From the NCBI GenBank assembly GCA_030653385.1, contig JAURZM010000076.1, forward strand, positions 1 to 64,000: a stretch of DNA of 64,000 nucleotides, written 5' to 3'. The position numbers and the translations under genes are program-made. Position 1 is the stretch's first letter. Each line of letters starts with the position of its first letter. Origin of the DNA: Rubrivivax sp. GTDB taxonomy: Bacteria > Pseudomonadota > Gammaproteobacteria > Burkholderiales > Burkholderiaceae_C. Below the pieces are notes generated by a model that was given only the letters and a program-made list of their open reading frames with translations, had not been told where the DNA came from and made no database searches. This document shows, piece after piece, positions 17,568 to 26,902 of this stretch.

Positions 17568-19020
17568 CTGCTGCCGCGAGCCCCGCACCCGGCCGCGCCT
17601 GACTGCCCGTGCCGCAATCGTGTTGGCACTCGCCGCCGCCATGAGCGGCTGCGCGGCGCCGTCGCTCACGACACGCACGCCCCACGCGCAGGCGGCCTTG
17701 CCGGTGCAGTGGCAGGCCCCGCTGCCGCACGGCGGCAGCGTGGCCGAACTCTCGAACTGGTGGCAGCACTTCGACGATCCGCTGCTGGTGCAGCTGATCA
17801 TCGCTGCGCAGGAGGCGAGCCCCACGCTGGCCAGCGCAGCGGCGCGCATCGAGCAGGCCCGCGCCAGCCGCATCGGCAAGGGCGCCGCGCACTTGCCCGC
17901 GGTGGCGGCCAGCGTCGGTGCCAGCCGCGGCCGGCAGGAGCTGCATCAACCGCTGCTCAACAGCGTGTCGGCGGCTCTGCAGCTGGCCTGGGAGGTCGAC
18001 ATCTTCGGCGCCCACCGCGCCGCGGCGACCGCCGCGCAGGCGCGGGTGGAGGGCGCACAAGCGCTGTGGCACGACGCGCGCGTGAGCGTGGCCGCCGAGG
18101 TGGCCAGCGTGTACACGTCGCTGCGCGCCTGCCATGCGGTCCATGGCCAGATCGAGATCGACGCCGCGTCGCGCGCCGAGACGGCACGGCTCACGACGCT
18201 GACAGCCGACCGCGGCCTGCAGGCACCGGCCCACGCAGCGCTGGCGCGTGCCAGCGCTGCGCAGGGCCGGGTGAGCCTGCTTCAGCAGGGAGCGGTCTGC
18301 GACACGCAGGCCAAGGCCCTGGTAGCGCTGACCGCGGTCCCCGAGCCCGAGCTGCGCAGCGCGCTGGGCGCCTCGAGCGGACGGGTTCCGCAGGCCGCGG
18401 CCTTTGCGCTCAGCCAGGTGCCGGCTGAGGCCCTCGCGCAGCGTCCCGACCTCACGGGCGCGGCGCGCGAAGTGATGGCGGCGAGCGCCGACGTCGATGA
18501 GGCGGACGCGCAACGCCATCCGCGCATCACGCTGGCCGGCAGCATCGGCGCGGCGCGGGTGAGTGCAGGCCCGGGCAGCAGCGACGGCACGGTGTGGAGC
18601 CTGGGGCCGCTGCAGCTCACGCTGCCGGTGTTCGACGCCGGCGCCCGGCGCGCCAACGTCCAGGCGGCACGGGCCCGCCACGACGCCGCCGTGTCGAACT
18701 ACCACGCCGCGCTGCGCACGGCGGTGCGTGATGTCGAGCAGGCCTTGGTCGCGTTGCACGGCACCGCGAGCCGCGCGCAGGACGCGCAGGCCGCTGCCGA
18801 CGGATTTCGTGCGTCGTTCGTGGCCGCGCAGGCGCGCCACCGCGGCGGCCTGGCGAGCCTGTTCGAGCTGGAAGACGCCCGCCGCAGCGACGTGCAGGCG
18901 CAGACCGCCCTGATCGAGCTGCAGCGCGAACGCGCGCTGGCCTGGACGGCCCTGTACCGCGCGCTGGGCGGCGGCTGGCACGGCGCCGGGCCCGAGCGCA
19001 CGGCAACGAAACAACCTTGA
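17554..19020 (+). CDS. RND efflux outer-membrane lipoprotein (NodT/OprM type)
   Basis: 488 residues with lipobox AMSGC (Cys about 33). The repeated OEP domains are visible: NWWQHFDDPLLVQLI, then long helices with ARIEQARASRIGKGAAHLP and later RARHDAAVSNYHAALRTAV. It forms the outer-membrane channel of a tripartite pump. GGAG precedes the ATG and the start overlaps the peroxidase gene. The order OMF-MFP-RND is unusual but the three genes are clearly one unit. Confidence 0.88.
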
Positions 19021-19043
19021 ACCCACCTTTCCAGGAGAGCACC

Positions 19044-20168
19044 ATGATTTCGTCCCGACACCTGAAACTGCTGAGCGTGGCTGCCGCACTGGCGGCGGCA
19101 GCTGCCGCCATCGCATTGAGAGCCGGCGCGGCGCCCTCGCCCGCGCAGTTGCCCGCCGCACAACCCGCACTGACGGTCAGCACGGTGCGCCCGCAGACGA
19201 CGGTGCTGCCAGCTCGCATCCGTGCCAATGGCAGCGTCGCCGCCTGGCAGGAAGCGAGCATCGGATCGGAAGCCAGCGGGCTGCGGCTGGCGTCGGTGCT
19301 CGTCAACGTCGGCGATGTCGTGCGGCGCGGCCAGGTGCTCGCCCGCTTCGTGCCCGACACGGTGCAGGCGACGCTCGCGCAATTGAACGCCTCGCTGGCC
19401 GAGGCCGAAGCCAGCGCCGCCGACGCCGCGGCCAACGCCGAGCGCGCACGCTCGCTCGCGCACAGCGGTGCGCTCAGCGAGCAGCAGATCAACCAGTACC
19501 TCACCGCCGAGCAGATGGCCAAGGCGCGTGTGCAGGCGCAGCGTGCCGCGGTGCGTTTGCAGGCGCTGCGCCTGGCGCAGACCGAGGTGAGCGCCCCCGA
19601 CGACGGTGTGATCTCGGCACGGTTGGCGACCCCGGGTGCGGTGACGCCCGCCGGCCAGGAGTTGTTCCGCCTGATCCGCGGCGCGCGCCTGGAGTGGCGC
19701 GCCGAGGTCACGCCCGAAGAAGCGGCGCGGCTGCGCCCGGGCATGGCGGTGCAGGTGGCCGATGCCTCGGGCGCGGCCATCGCCGGGAGGGTGCGCCTGG
19801 TGGCGCCGACGGTCGATCCGCGCACGCGCTCGGCACTTGTCTATGTCGACCTGCCGCCCTCGAACGGCTTCAAGGCAGGCATGTTCGCCACCGGTGAGTT
19901 CGAGTTCGGAGAATCGATGGCGCTGACGGTGCCCGAAGCGGCGCTCGCGATGCGCGACGGGTTCCCGGTCGTGTTCCGGGTCCAGGCCGATGGCCGCGTG
20001 GAGCAGGTCAGGGTGCGCGTCGCGCGACGCCACGTCAACCGTGTCGAGGTGCTCGAGGGCATCACGGCGCAGGCCGAGGTCGTCGCCAGCGGTGCCGCGT
20101 TCCTGAACGACGGCGACACCGTGAAGCTGGCCACCCCGGCGCGCGAGAGCCTTGCCGCGGTGCGCTGA
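19044..20168 (+). CDS. RND periplasmic adaptor (membrane fusion protein)
   Basis: 374 residues, ATG after CAGGAGAG. The N-terminal signal or anchor is followed by barrel-sandwich sequence (GSVAAWQEASIGSEASGLRL, VNVGDVVRRGQVLARF), a helical hairpin rich in Ala and Glu (about 105-180), and a beta-barrel half (GMAVQVADASGAAIAGRVRLV). It links the inner-membrane pump to the outer-membrane channel. The short length and simple hairpin fit HAE-type adaptors. Confidence 0.88.
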   Translation: MISSRHLKLLSVAAALAAAAAAIALRAGAAPSPAQLPAAQPALTVSTVRPQTTVLPARIRANGSVAAWQEASIGSEASGLRLASVLVNVGDVVRRGQVLARFVPDTVQATLAQLNASLAEAEASAADAAANAERARSLAHSGALSEQQINQYLTAEQMAKARVQAQRAAVRLQALRLAQTEVSAPDDGVISARLATPGAVTPAGQELFRLIRGARLEWRAEVTPEEAARLRPGMAVQVADASGAAIAGRVRLVAPTVDPRTRSALVYVDLPPSNGFKAGMFATGEFEFGESMALTVPEAALAMRDGFPVVFRVQADGRVEQVRVRVARRHVNRVEVLEGITAQAEVVASGAAFLNDGDTVKLATPARESLAAVR

Positions 20169-20213
20169 GGCTGGCCCGCGCGCCCGCGCCCACCCCTGTC
20201 GAAGGATTCAAGG

Positions 20214-23200
20214 ATGAACATCTCAGCCATTGCGATCAAGAACCCCGTCATCGTGGTCATGCTGTTCGTGCTGCTCACGTTTGCCGGCGTGCTGAGCTTC
20301 CGCGCCACGGCGGTGCAGGACTTCCCGGACGTCGAACTGCCCATCGTCACCGTCAGCGCCACGCTCGACGGCGCGGCACCGGCGCAGTTGGAGACCGAAG
20401 TCGCGCGCAAGCTCGAGGACGCGATTGCCGGCGTGCAGGGTGTCAAGCACATCACCAGCAGCATCATCGATGGCGTTGTCGGCATCACGGTCGAGTTCGT
20501 CCTGGAGAAGGACGCGAGCGACGCGGTGACGGAAGTGCGCGACGCGGTGCAGCGCGTGCGCCCTGACCTGCCTGGCGACTTGCGCGAACCCAGCGTGTCG
20601 AAGGCGAACACCGCGGGCAGGGCGGTGCAGACCTTCGTCGTGTCGTCGGATCAGCTAGACGCGCAGGAACTGTCCTGGTTCGTCGACGACAAGCTCACCA
20701 AGCGCCTGCTGACCGTGCCGGGCATCGGCGCGGTCAAGCGCGTCGGCGGGGTGAACCGCGAGGTGCGTGTCGAGCTCGATACCGCGCGCATGGCGGCGCT
20801 GAACCTCACGGCACTCGAGGTCTCGCAGCGCCTGAAGATGGTGCAACAGGAGGCCGCAGGGGGCCGCGGGGATGTGGGTGGCGCACAGCAAAGCGTGCGC
20901 ACGATCGCCACGGTGCAGTCGGTGGCGCAGCTCGGGGCCCTGGACATCCCGCTGGCCGACGGCCGCCGGATCCGCCTGGATCAGGTGGCGCGACTGACCG
21001 ACACGGTGGCCGAGCCGCGCAGCCTGGCGCTGCAGGATGGCAAGCCCGTCGTCGGCATCGAGGTGTTCCGAGCCCGCAGCGCGAGCGAGGTGGACGTGGC
21101 CCGGGCAGCGCGTGCTGCGGCCCGTGAGCTGGCGGCGTCGCACCCGAGGGTGCAGCTCAGCGAGGCGATCGACAACTCGGCGCCGGTGCAGGAGAACTTC
21201 GAGGGCTCGATGCACCTGCTGTACGAGGGCGCCATCCTCGCCGTGCTCGTCGTCTGGTGGTTCCTGCGCGACTGGCGCGCGACGCTGATCGCCGCCGCGG
21301 CGCTGCCGCTGTCGGTGATCCCGGCGTTCCTGGGCATGATGGTTTTCGGCTTCACGCTCAACGTGGTGACGCTGCTGTCGCTGGCGCTCGTGGTGGGCAT
21401 CCTGGTGGACGACGCGATCGTCGAGATCGAGAACATCTCGCGCCACCTGCACATGGGCAAGTCGCCCTACCGGGCAGCCATCGAAGCGGCCGACGAGATC
21501 GGCCCGGCGGTGATGGCCACCACCTTCGCGCTTGTCGCCGTCTTCCTGCCCACCGCGTTCATGGGCGGGGTGGCCGGCAAGTTCTTCAAGCAGTTCGGTT
21601 GGACCGCCGTGCTGGCGATCCTGGCCTCGCTGCTCGTCGCGCGGCTGCTCACGCCGCTGATGGCCGCCCACTTCCTGAAGCCGGCAGGGCCGGGCCTGGC
21701 CCGCGACGGCTGGCTCATGCAGCACTACCTGCGCACGATGCGCTGGTGCCTCGCGCACCGGCGCGCCACGGCCGTCGGCGCGGCGATCTTCTTCGCCGCG
21801 TCGCTGGGTCTGATCGCCTTGTTGCCCACTGGCTTCCACCCGGCACCGGACCGGGCGCAGACACAGATCACCGTCGAACTGCCGCCTGGCAGCACGCTGG
21901 CCGAGACGCAGGCCATGGCCGAGCAGGCCCGGCAGGCGGCCCTGCAGGTGGAACACGTGCGCTCGGTGTTCAGCTCCGTGGGTGGCGGCACCTCCGGCAA
22001 TGTGTTCAACCCCGGCGCCGCCGCCGAGGTGCAGCGCGCCGTGCTGACGCTGACGCTGGCGCACCGCCATGAACGCGCGGCCTCGATCCCGGCCATCGAA
22101 GCGCAGCTGCGGCAGGCGCTGTTGCAGCTGCCCGGCGCGCGGTTCCGCGTCGGTGCGCAAGACAGCGGCGTGAAGATGCAGATCGTGCTGCACAGCACCG
22201 ACGCGGCCGCGCTGTCGGCCGCGGCGCGGGCCGCCGAGCGCGACCTGCGCACGCTGCGGGGCATTGGCACGGTTGCTTCCAGCGCGAGTCTGGTGCGCCC
22301 CGAGATCGTGGTGCAACCCGACTTCGCGCGCGCCGCCGACCTGGGTGTCACGGCGCAGAACATCGGCGAAACGGTGCGCGTGGCCACCGCGGGCGACCAC
22401 GACACGGCGCTGGCCAGGCTGAATCTCGACGAGCGCCAGGTGCCCGTGCGCGTCAAGCTGCCCGACACGGTGCGTGCCGACCTGGCCGCGCTGGGGCGCC
22501 TGACCGTGGCGGGCAAGGACGGCCCGGTGCTGCTGGCCAACGTGGCCAGCCTGCGCGTGGCCAGTGGCCCGGCGCAGATCGCCCGCCTGGACCGCGCGCG
22601 CAACATCACGCTGGAGGTCGAGCTGGGCACGCGCGACCTCGGCGGGCTGTACCAGGAGGCGTTGCGGCTGCCGGCCTTCCAGCAGCTGCCTTCGCAGGTC
22701 AAGCTGGCCCAGCTTGGCGACACGCACGAGATGCACGCGCTGTTCGCCAGTTTCGGCATCGCCATGGCGATCGGCGTGCTTTGCATCTACGGCGTGCTGG
22801 TGCTGCTGTTCAAGGACTTCATGCAGCCGGTGACCATTCTGGCGGCGCTGCCGCTGTCGATCGGCGGTGCTTTCGTGGCGCTGCTGGTCACGCACAGCGC
22901 GATGTCGATGCCCGCGATGATCGGCCTGCTGATGCTGATGGGCGTGGTGACGAAGAACTCGATCCTGCTCGTCGAGTACGCGATCGTGGCGCGGCGCGGC
23001 GTGCCGGGCACCGGCGGCCGGCCCGGCGTGGCGCCGATGGGCCGCTTCGACGCGCTGGTGGACGCCTGCCACAAGCGCAGCCGCCCGATCGTGATGACGA
23101 CAGTCGCCATGGGCGCCGGCATGCTGCCGATGGCGCTGGGCTGGGGCTCGGACCCGAGCTTCCGCTCGCCGATGGCGATTGCGGTGATTGGCGGCCTGAT

Positions 23201-23336
23201 CACGTCGACCCTGCTGAGCCTGCTGGTCGTGCCGGCCGTGTTCACGTATGTCGACGATGCCGTGCGGTGGATCGGCCGCCTCCCCGGCCGGCGTGGCACT
23301 CGGCAGGAGCTGGCGGTGCTGCCCAAATCCCGGTAG
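20214..23336 (+). CDS. RND multidrug efflux permease (HAE1/AcrB family)
   Basis: 1040 residues, full length for the family. Twelve membrane helices flank two large periplasmic loops. The proton-relay Asp pair is present in VGILVDDAIVEIENI (helix 4), and the second repeat shows MGVVTKNSILLVEYAI. The N-terminal NISAIAIKNPVIVVML is typical. It uses proton motive force to export amphiphilic drugs or metabolites with the two upstream proteins. No local repressor of TetR or MarR type is adjacent. Confidence 0.92.
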   Translation: MNISAIAIKNPVIVVMLFVLLTFAGVLSFRATAVQDFPDVELPIVTVSATLDGAAPAQLETEVARKLEDAIAGVQGVKHITSSIIDGVVGITVEFVLEKDASDAVTEVRDAVQRVRPDLPGDLREPSVSKANTAGRAVQTFVVSSDQLDAQELSWFVDDKLTKRLLTVPGIGAVKRVGGVNREVRVELDTARMAALNLTALEVSQRLKMVQQEAAGGRGDVGGAQQSVRTIATVQSVAQLGALDIPLADGRRIRLDQVARLTDTVAEPRSLALQDGKPVVGIEVFRARSASEVDVARAARAAARELAASHPRVQLSEAIDNSAPVQENFEGSMHLLYEGAILAVLVVWWFLRDWRATLIAAAALPLSVIPAFLGMMVFGFTLNVVTLLSLALVVGILVDDAIVEIENISRHLHMGKSPYRAAIEAADEIGPAVMATTFALVAVFLPTAFMGGVAGKFFKQFGWTAVLAILASLLVARLLTPLMAAHFLKPAGPGLARDGWLMQHYLRTMRWCLAHRRATAVGAAIFFAASLGLIALLPTGFHPAPDRAQTQITVELPPGSTLAETQAMAEQARQAALQVEHVRSVFSSVGGGTSGNVFNPGAAAEVQRAVLTLTLAHRHERAASIPAIEAQLRQALLQLPGARFRVGAQDSGVKMQIVLHSTDAAALSAAARAAERDLRTLRGIGTVASSASLVRPEIVVQPDFARAADLGVTAQNIGETVRVATAGDHDTALARLNLDERQVPVRVKLPDTVRADLAALGRLTVAGKDGPVLLANVASLRVASGPAQIARLDRARNITLEVELGTRDLGGLYQEALRLPAFQQLPSQVKLAQLGDTHEMHALFASFGIAMAIGVLCIYGVLVLLFKDFMQPVTILAALPLSIGGAFVALLVTHSAMSMPAMIGLLMLMGVVTKNSILLVEYAIVARRGVPGTGGRPGVAPMGRFDALVDACHKRSRPIVMTTVAMGAGMLPMALGWGSDPSFRSPMAIAVIGGLITSTLLSLLVVPAVFTYVDDAVRWIGRLPGRRGTRQELAVLPKSR

Positions 23337-23425
23337 CGGTGGCGGCAGGGCGCTTGCGAAGGATCAGACCCTCTGTGTCAGGCCGACCAGGTTCAAAGCC
23401 CTGGCAGCGAAGAATCACCAGGACA

Positions 23426-23854
23426 TCACGTGCCCCTGCGTGGAGCGAGTGGCCGCTGGCGCGTTTGCAGGGCGCCAGCGGCGGCCGCCTTCAGCAGCCG
23501 CTGGAACGAAGGGCAGGCTGCATGGCTGGCCGCGCGACATGCCACCGCGTGCCGCAAGCCCTGGATCATTGCTTTCAGCCGCTTGACCGTTCGCTCGAGT
23601 TCGTCGGCCTTTGAAGCCAGCATGGCACGGTCGATGTTGGGCTCGCCACCGGGTGTGAGCATCACCCGAATCTCGTCCAGCGAGAACCCGGCAGCCTGCC
23701 CCAGCGCTATGAGCGCAAGTTGGTCCAGCACCGCCGGCGAGAACTTGCGCCGAGCGCCCTCGGACTCCAACGAGTGGATGAGGCCCTTGCGCTCGTAGTA
23801 CCGCAGCGCCGAAGCCGCCACGCCTGACTTCTTGGCAACTTCCGAAATGTCCAT
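23426..23854 (-). CDS. MerR-family transcriptional regulator
   Basis: 142 residues. The MerR HTH and wing occupy 1-70 (MDISEVAKKSGVAASALRYYERKGLI, RRKFSPAVLDQL), followed by a dimerisation helix and a cysteine-containing tail (CRAASHAACPSFQRLL). The C-terminal cysteines could sense redox or a reactive ligand. It is divergent from DUF2938 and quinone-reductase genes, and the region between has a MerR-type promoter. Confidence 0.85.
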   Translation of the reverse strand: MDISEVAKKSGVAASALRYYERKGLIHSLESEGARRKFSPAVLDQLALIALGQAAGFSLDEIRVMLTPGGEPNIDRAMLASKADELERTVKRLKAMIQGLRHAVACRAASHAACPSFQRLLKAAAAGALQTRQRPLAPRRGT

Positions 23855-23864
23855 GAGGAACCGC

Positions 23865-23895
23865 TTGACTTAAAGTTGACTTCAACTTCTATGAT
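23865..23895 (+). promoter_or_regulatory. MerR-type promoter with 19-base spacer and dyad
   Basis: -35 TTGACT (23865-23870) and -10 TATGAT (23890-23895) are 19 bases apart, the over-long spacing of MerR-activated promoters. The dyad AAGTTGA-CT-TCAACTT (23873-23888) lies between them. It drives the forward DUF2938 gene. Confidence 0.8.
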
Positions 23896-23929
23896 GACTT
23901 TCACACGCTCAGAAATCAAGGAGTCTTCA

Positions 23930-24424
23930 ATGCTTTCTTCTTGCGACACCGGGCACGTCGCGCTCGTTGGCATCGGTGCCACCGCAGTGTTGGACACCTG
24001 GCTGGCGCTCTTGTTACGCCTGGGAGTCCCCACCACCAGCTTCGCCCTCGTCGGCCGCTGGGTCGGCCACCTTTCGCGTGGCCAGTTTGCGCACGTCGCC
24101 ATCTCGAAAGCGCCGCCTGTCGAGTTCGAGCTTGGCCTGGGCTGGCTGACCCACTACCTCATTGGCATCGCCTTCGCGGGCCTCCTGGTTGCCGTTCAGG
24201 GCATGGCCTGGCTCGAACAGCCGACGTACCTGCCGGCCCTGGTGGTCGGGGTCGTCACCGTGGCAGCGCCCTGGTTCGTGATGCAGCCGGCCATGGGTTC
24301 GGGCTTCCTGGCCTCGAAGACGCCGGCGCCACTGACGAACTGCCTGCGCAACCTGGCCAACCACGCGGCGTTCGGCACGGGCCTGTACCTGGCGGCCGCC
24401 GTTCTCACCTGGGTCATCAAGTGA
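23930..24424 (+). CDS. DUF2938 membrane protein (second copy)
   Basis: 164 residues, ATG with AAGGAG six bases upstream. Helices near 10-30, 75-95, 105-125 and 140-162. VGRWVGHLSRGQFAHVAI is the family motif also seen at 8497-8988, and LTHYLIGIAFAGLL and NHAAFGTGLYLAA complete the pattern. First gene under the MerR-type promoter, followed by a flavodoxin-fold quinone reductase. Function is unknown; context suggests a membrane component of a quinone or electrophile response. Confidence 0.78.
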   Translation: MLSSCDTGHVALVGIGATAVLDTWLALLLRLGVPTTSFALVGRWVGHLSRGQFAHVAISKAPPVEFELGLGWLTHYLIGIAFAGLLVAVQGMAWLEQPTYLPALVVGVVTVAAPWFVMQPAMGSGFLASKTPAPLTNCLRNLANHAAFGTGLYLAAAVLTWVIK

Positions 24425-24512
24425 AGAGCGAACTCGCCCCCCTTCATCGAACGGATTCCGCGATGACCACGCACAACGCCAAGAAGTCAGCCACCCCGTT
24501 GGAGTTCATGTC

Positions 24513-25082
24513 ATGAGCAAGCTTGCCATCATCTATCACAGCGCCCACGGGCACACCGAGCACATCGCTCGCCAGGTGCTCGTCGGCACCCGGGCTGTCG
24601 GGGACATCGAGGCCCATCTGGTCAAGGCCGAAGACATCGCCCGCACACCAGACGAACTCATCGGGTACGACGGCTTCATCCTGGGCTCGCCGACCTACCT
24701 GGGCGGAGTCTCGGGCCAGTTCAAGTCCTTCATGGACTCCACCGGTCGTCTGTGGCGCACCCAGCAGCTCAAGGGCAAGCTCGCCGCGGGGTTCACGGTG
24801 TCGTCGCTTCCAGCCGGCGACGAGCAGTCGACGCTGCTGTCGATGTTCGTCTTCTCCATGCAGCACGGGATGCTGTGGGTCGGCAATCCCATCCTGCCCG
24901 AGCAGCACAGAGGGGTCCCGTACGACGAGGCCGCCAATCGGCTCGGATCCTGGTCGGGCCTGATGGCCCAGGCCGGGCACTCGGCGCCGGCGGACTCTTT
25001 CGTGCCGGGCGACATCAAAACCGCCAAGATGTTCGGCCGGCACTTCGCCGAGAGCCTGAACCGCGTGATGGTGCCCGCGTAG
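24513..25082 (+). CDS. Flavodoxin-fold NAD(P)H:quinone oxidoreductase (WrbA-like)
   Basis: 189 residues. The FMN loop KLAIIYHSAHGHTEHIARQV is at the N-terminus, and the second FMN-binding segment is GFILGSPTYLGGVSGQFKSFMD. It resembles WrbA-type enzymes doing two-electron reduction of quinones. It follows the DUF2938 gene by 88 bases and shares its MerR-type promoter region, which suggests induction by quinone-like or oxidising compounds. Confidence 0.82.
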   Translation: MSKLAIIYHSAHGHTEHIARQVLVGTRAVGDIEAHLVKAEDIARTPDELIGYDGFILGSPTYLGGVSGQFKSFMDSTGRLWRTQQLKGKLAAGFTVSSLPAGDEQSTLLSMFVFSMQHGMLWVGNPILPEQHRGVPYDEAANRLGSWSGLMAQAGHSAPADSFVPGDIKTAKMFGRHFAESLNRVMVPA

Positions 25083-25107
25083 AGAAGACCTTGCCTGGAG
25101 AACACCC

Positions 25108-25230
25108 GTGCTTCCCAAGAAGTTTGCCCCCGCACTCTTCGGCCTCACCCTGTCGGGGCTGATGTCCCTGCTGGTCTCCGGCATCTCGACCTACCGGGCT
25201 GTTGGCATCGGTGACGGCTACGCCAGCCTA
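25108..25230 (+). pseudogene. DUF2798 gene cut off at the denitrification-island junction
   Basis: GTG start with GGAG seven bases upstream. The first 40 codons read LPKKFAPALFGLTLSGLMSLLVSGIST, typical of DUF2798 two-helix proteins. The second helix is missing: from about 25230 the frame (open to 25332) becomes antisense to the 3' end of the nirF gene. A recombination joint lies here. Confidence 0.65.
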
Positions 25231-25238
25231 TGGACCGT

Positions 25239-26549
25239 TTACCGTTCGACGTGCGGCGGCACGCTTGTGCAGCCTGTGATCGCGTGCGGCATGGCCAGGC
25301 GCTCGATCTCCTGCAAGGTCTGCGCGTCATAGGCCACCAGCAGCCCGGGCGCGCCACCGATGCAGGCCAGCAACCGCCGGCCGTCGTGCCCGAACACCAG
25401 CGGCGCCAGCGCCGGACCGGGCAGGCGCAGCGTCGCGCTCAGCGCCAGAGAGGCCTTGGCGATCGCGGTCAAGACCGTGCCGCCTGCGCCGTCGGTCCAA
25501 AGCAGCGGCGCATCGCTGCGGCCGCCGACCCAGGAAGCCGCGCTGGGCAGGGTGACCGTGCGGGCCAGCTTCCACGAGCGCATGTCGATGACGTCGATCG
25601 CGCCGTGCTGCGCATCGGGCACGGCCAGCGCTGGCATGCCGTTCCAGGCAAAGGCGTGACCCGCGGCCAGCAGCGGGCGCCCGCTGAGTTCGACCGAAGC
25701 GATGCGCCGGCGCACGTCCAGGTTGACGACCTGCGCCGTCGCCGGGCTGCCCTCGGCGCTGCCCACGAGATGCGTGTGCTCGGCATCGAAGAACAGGTTG
25801 CCCAGCGGTTGGGCCAGGAAGCTGCGGCGCGCGTTGTGGAAGCCGCGCACCGGCAGCCCCTCGCTCATGCGGAAGTCGTGCACCAGGCCGGCATAGATGT
25901 CCTCGGCCCGGGGGTCGTAGGAGATCTCCCAGATCTCGGCCACGTCACGCAGCGCGACGACGAAGCTGGTGCGCGGCGCGGCGTCGGTGACCACGCCCAC
26001 GCGCGACGAGTGCTTGCCGTCCGGCGTCGCTGCGGCGAAGCGCTTGACGAGGGCCAGTTCGGCGTCAAGCAGGACCAACGTGTGCGGTGCCTCGTTGCCC
26101 GCCAGCAGCCACTTGCCGTCGCTGCTGATCGCAAAGTTGGCGAGCTGCCGGCCCACGCGCACCTCACCCAGCACGCGCAGGTTCCAAAGATCGACGCGCG
26201 TGATCCAGCCGTCGCGCGTTGCAAAATAGCCGTGGCGCCCATCAGCCGAGAAGCGCGGCGCACCGTGCGGCGCGCGCGGCAACGCGATGCTCTGCGCGTT
26301 CTGCAATCGTGCAACATCGATCAACGTGACCTGCGGCGGATCGGCCGTGACGACGACCAGCCGCTGCGCTGGGCCAGCTCGCCTTGGCGGCGCCTGCGGC
26401 AAGGCGGGCACATCCGGGGCGTGCGTACGCGACATGCGGATGTCGGCGTCGGTCCAGTCGGCCGGGGCTGGGTTTGACTGCGCCCATGCCGCCGCGGCCC
26501 AGCCCCAGCCCGCCAGCAGAAGCAGCACAGCGAGCCCGCGCCAACTCAC
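25239..26549 (-). CDS. nirF: NirF-like haem d1 biosynthesis protein
   Basis: 436 residues, GTG start overlapping the cupredoxin stop (GTGA). A signal peptide ends near residue 24. The rest is a beta-propeller of cytochrome d1 type: VVVTADPPQVTLIDVARLQ, ADGRHGYFATRDGWITRVDLW, AEIWEISYDPRAEDIYAGLVHD. It has no CxxCH, which separates it from NirN and NirS. NirF is needed to make the d1 haem of NirS. Some 40 residues longer than typical NirF. A decayed homologue is at 47702-48437. Confidence 0.82.
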   Translation of the reverse strand: MSWRGLAVLLLLAGWGWAAAAWAQSNPAPADWTDADIRMSRTHAPDVPALPQAPPRRAGPAQRLVVVTADPPQVTLIDVARLQNAQSIALPRAPHGAPRFSADGRHGYFATRDGWITRVDLWNLRVLGEVRVGRQLANFAISSDGKWLLAGNEAPHTLVLLDAELALVKRFAAATPDGKHSSRVGVVTDAAPRTSFVVALRDVAEIWEISYDPRAEDIYAGLVHDFRMSEGLPVRGFHNARRSFLAQPLGNLFFDAEHTHLVGSAEGSPATAQVVNLDVRRRIASVELSGRPLLAAGHAFAWNGMPALAVPDAQHGAIDVIDMRSWKLARTVTLPSAASWVGGRSDAPLLWTDGAGGTVLTAIAKASLALSATLRLPGPALAPLVFGHDGRRLLACIGGAPGLLVAYDAQTLQEIERLAMPHAITGCTSVPPHVER

Positions 26550-26887
26550 GACGTGACCTCGATCTGCCCTTTCATCTCCGGATGTGGGCCGCAGGAGTAG
26601 ACAAAGACGCCGGCCTTGTCAAAGCGGTGCTGCCACGCATCGCCGGGGAACAGGCGCTCACCCTCGAAACCGTCCGGCCCCGGGAACAGCACCGAGTGAC
26701 TGGTGCGCTTTTCGAGGTTGGTCCACCGGACCGTGGTGCCGGTCTTGATGCGCAGCTGTGCCGGCGTGAACTTGTAGTCCTGGATGCCGACCTCGACCAT
26801 CGTCTGCGCCCCGGCGTCGGGCGACCGGGCCAGTGCCCAGGCACCGCAAGCGCCTGCGATGCGGACCAGGGCGGGTCGACGCTGCAC
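26546..26887 (-). CDS. Periplasmic cupredoxin (blue copper protein)
   Basis: 113 residues, GTG start, signal-like N-terminus. Copper ligands are clear: H64 (RTSHSVLF), then C99, H102 and M105 in VYSCGPHPEMKG. This is the type-1 site of plastocyanin/pseudoazurin-type proteins. It could donate electrons to NirS or the CuA-containing oxidoreductase. It lies between the nirF and haem-protein genes on the same strand, 15 bases after the latter. Confidence 0.85.
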   Translation of the reverse strand: MQRRPALVRIAGACGAWALARSPDAGAQTMVEVGIQDYKFTPAQLRIKTGTTVRWTNLEKRTSHSVLFPGPDGFEGERLFPGDAWQHRFDKAGVFVYSCGPHPEMKGQIEVTS

Positions 26888-26902
26888 GGCTGCGCCTGGC
26901 GG

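Noticed and set aside
20655..23072. Long reverse-strand frame opposite the RND permease
   Set aside because: Shadow of a well-supported 1040-residue transporter; no domain or ribosome-binding site.
25239..26549. NirN (d1 haem insertion protein)
   Set aside because: No CxxCH haem site; length and propeller-only layout fit NirF better.
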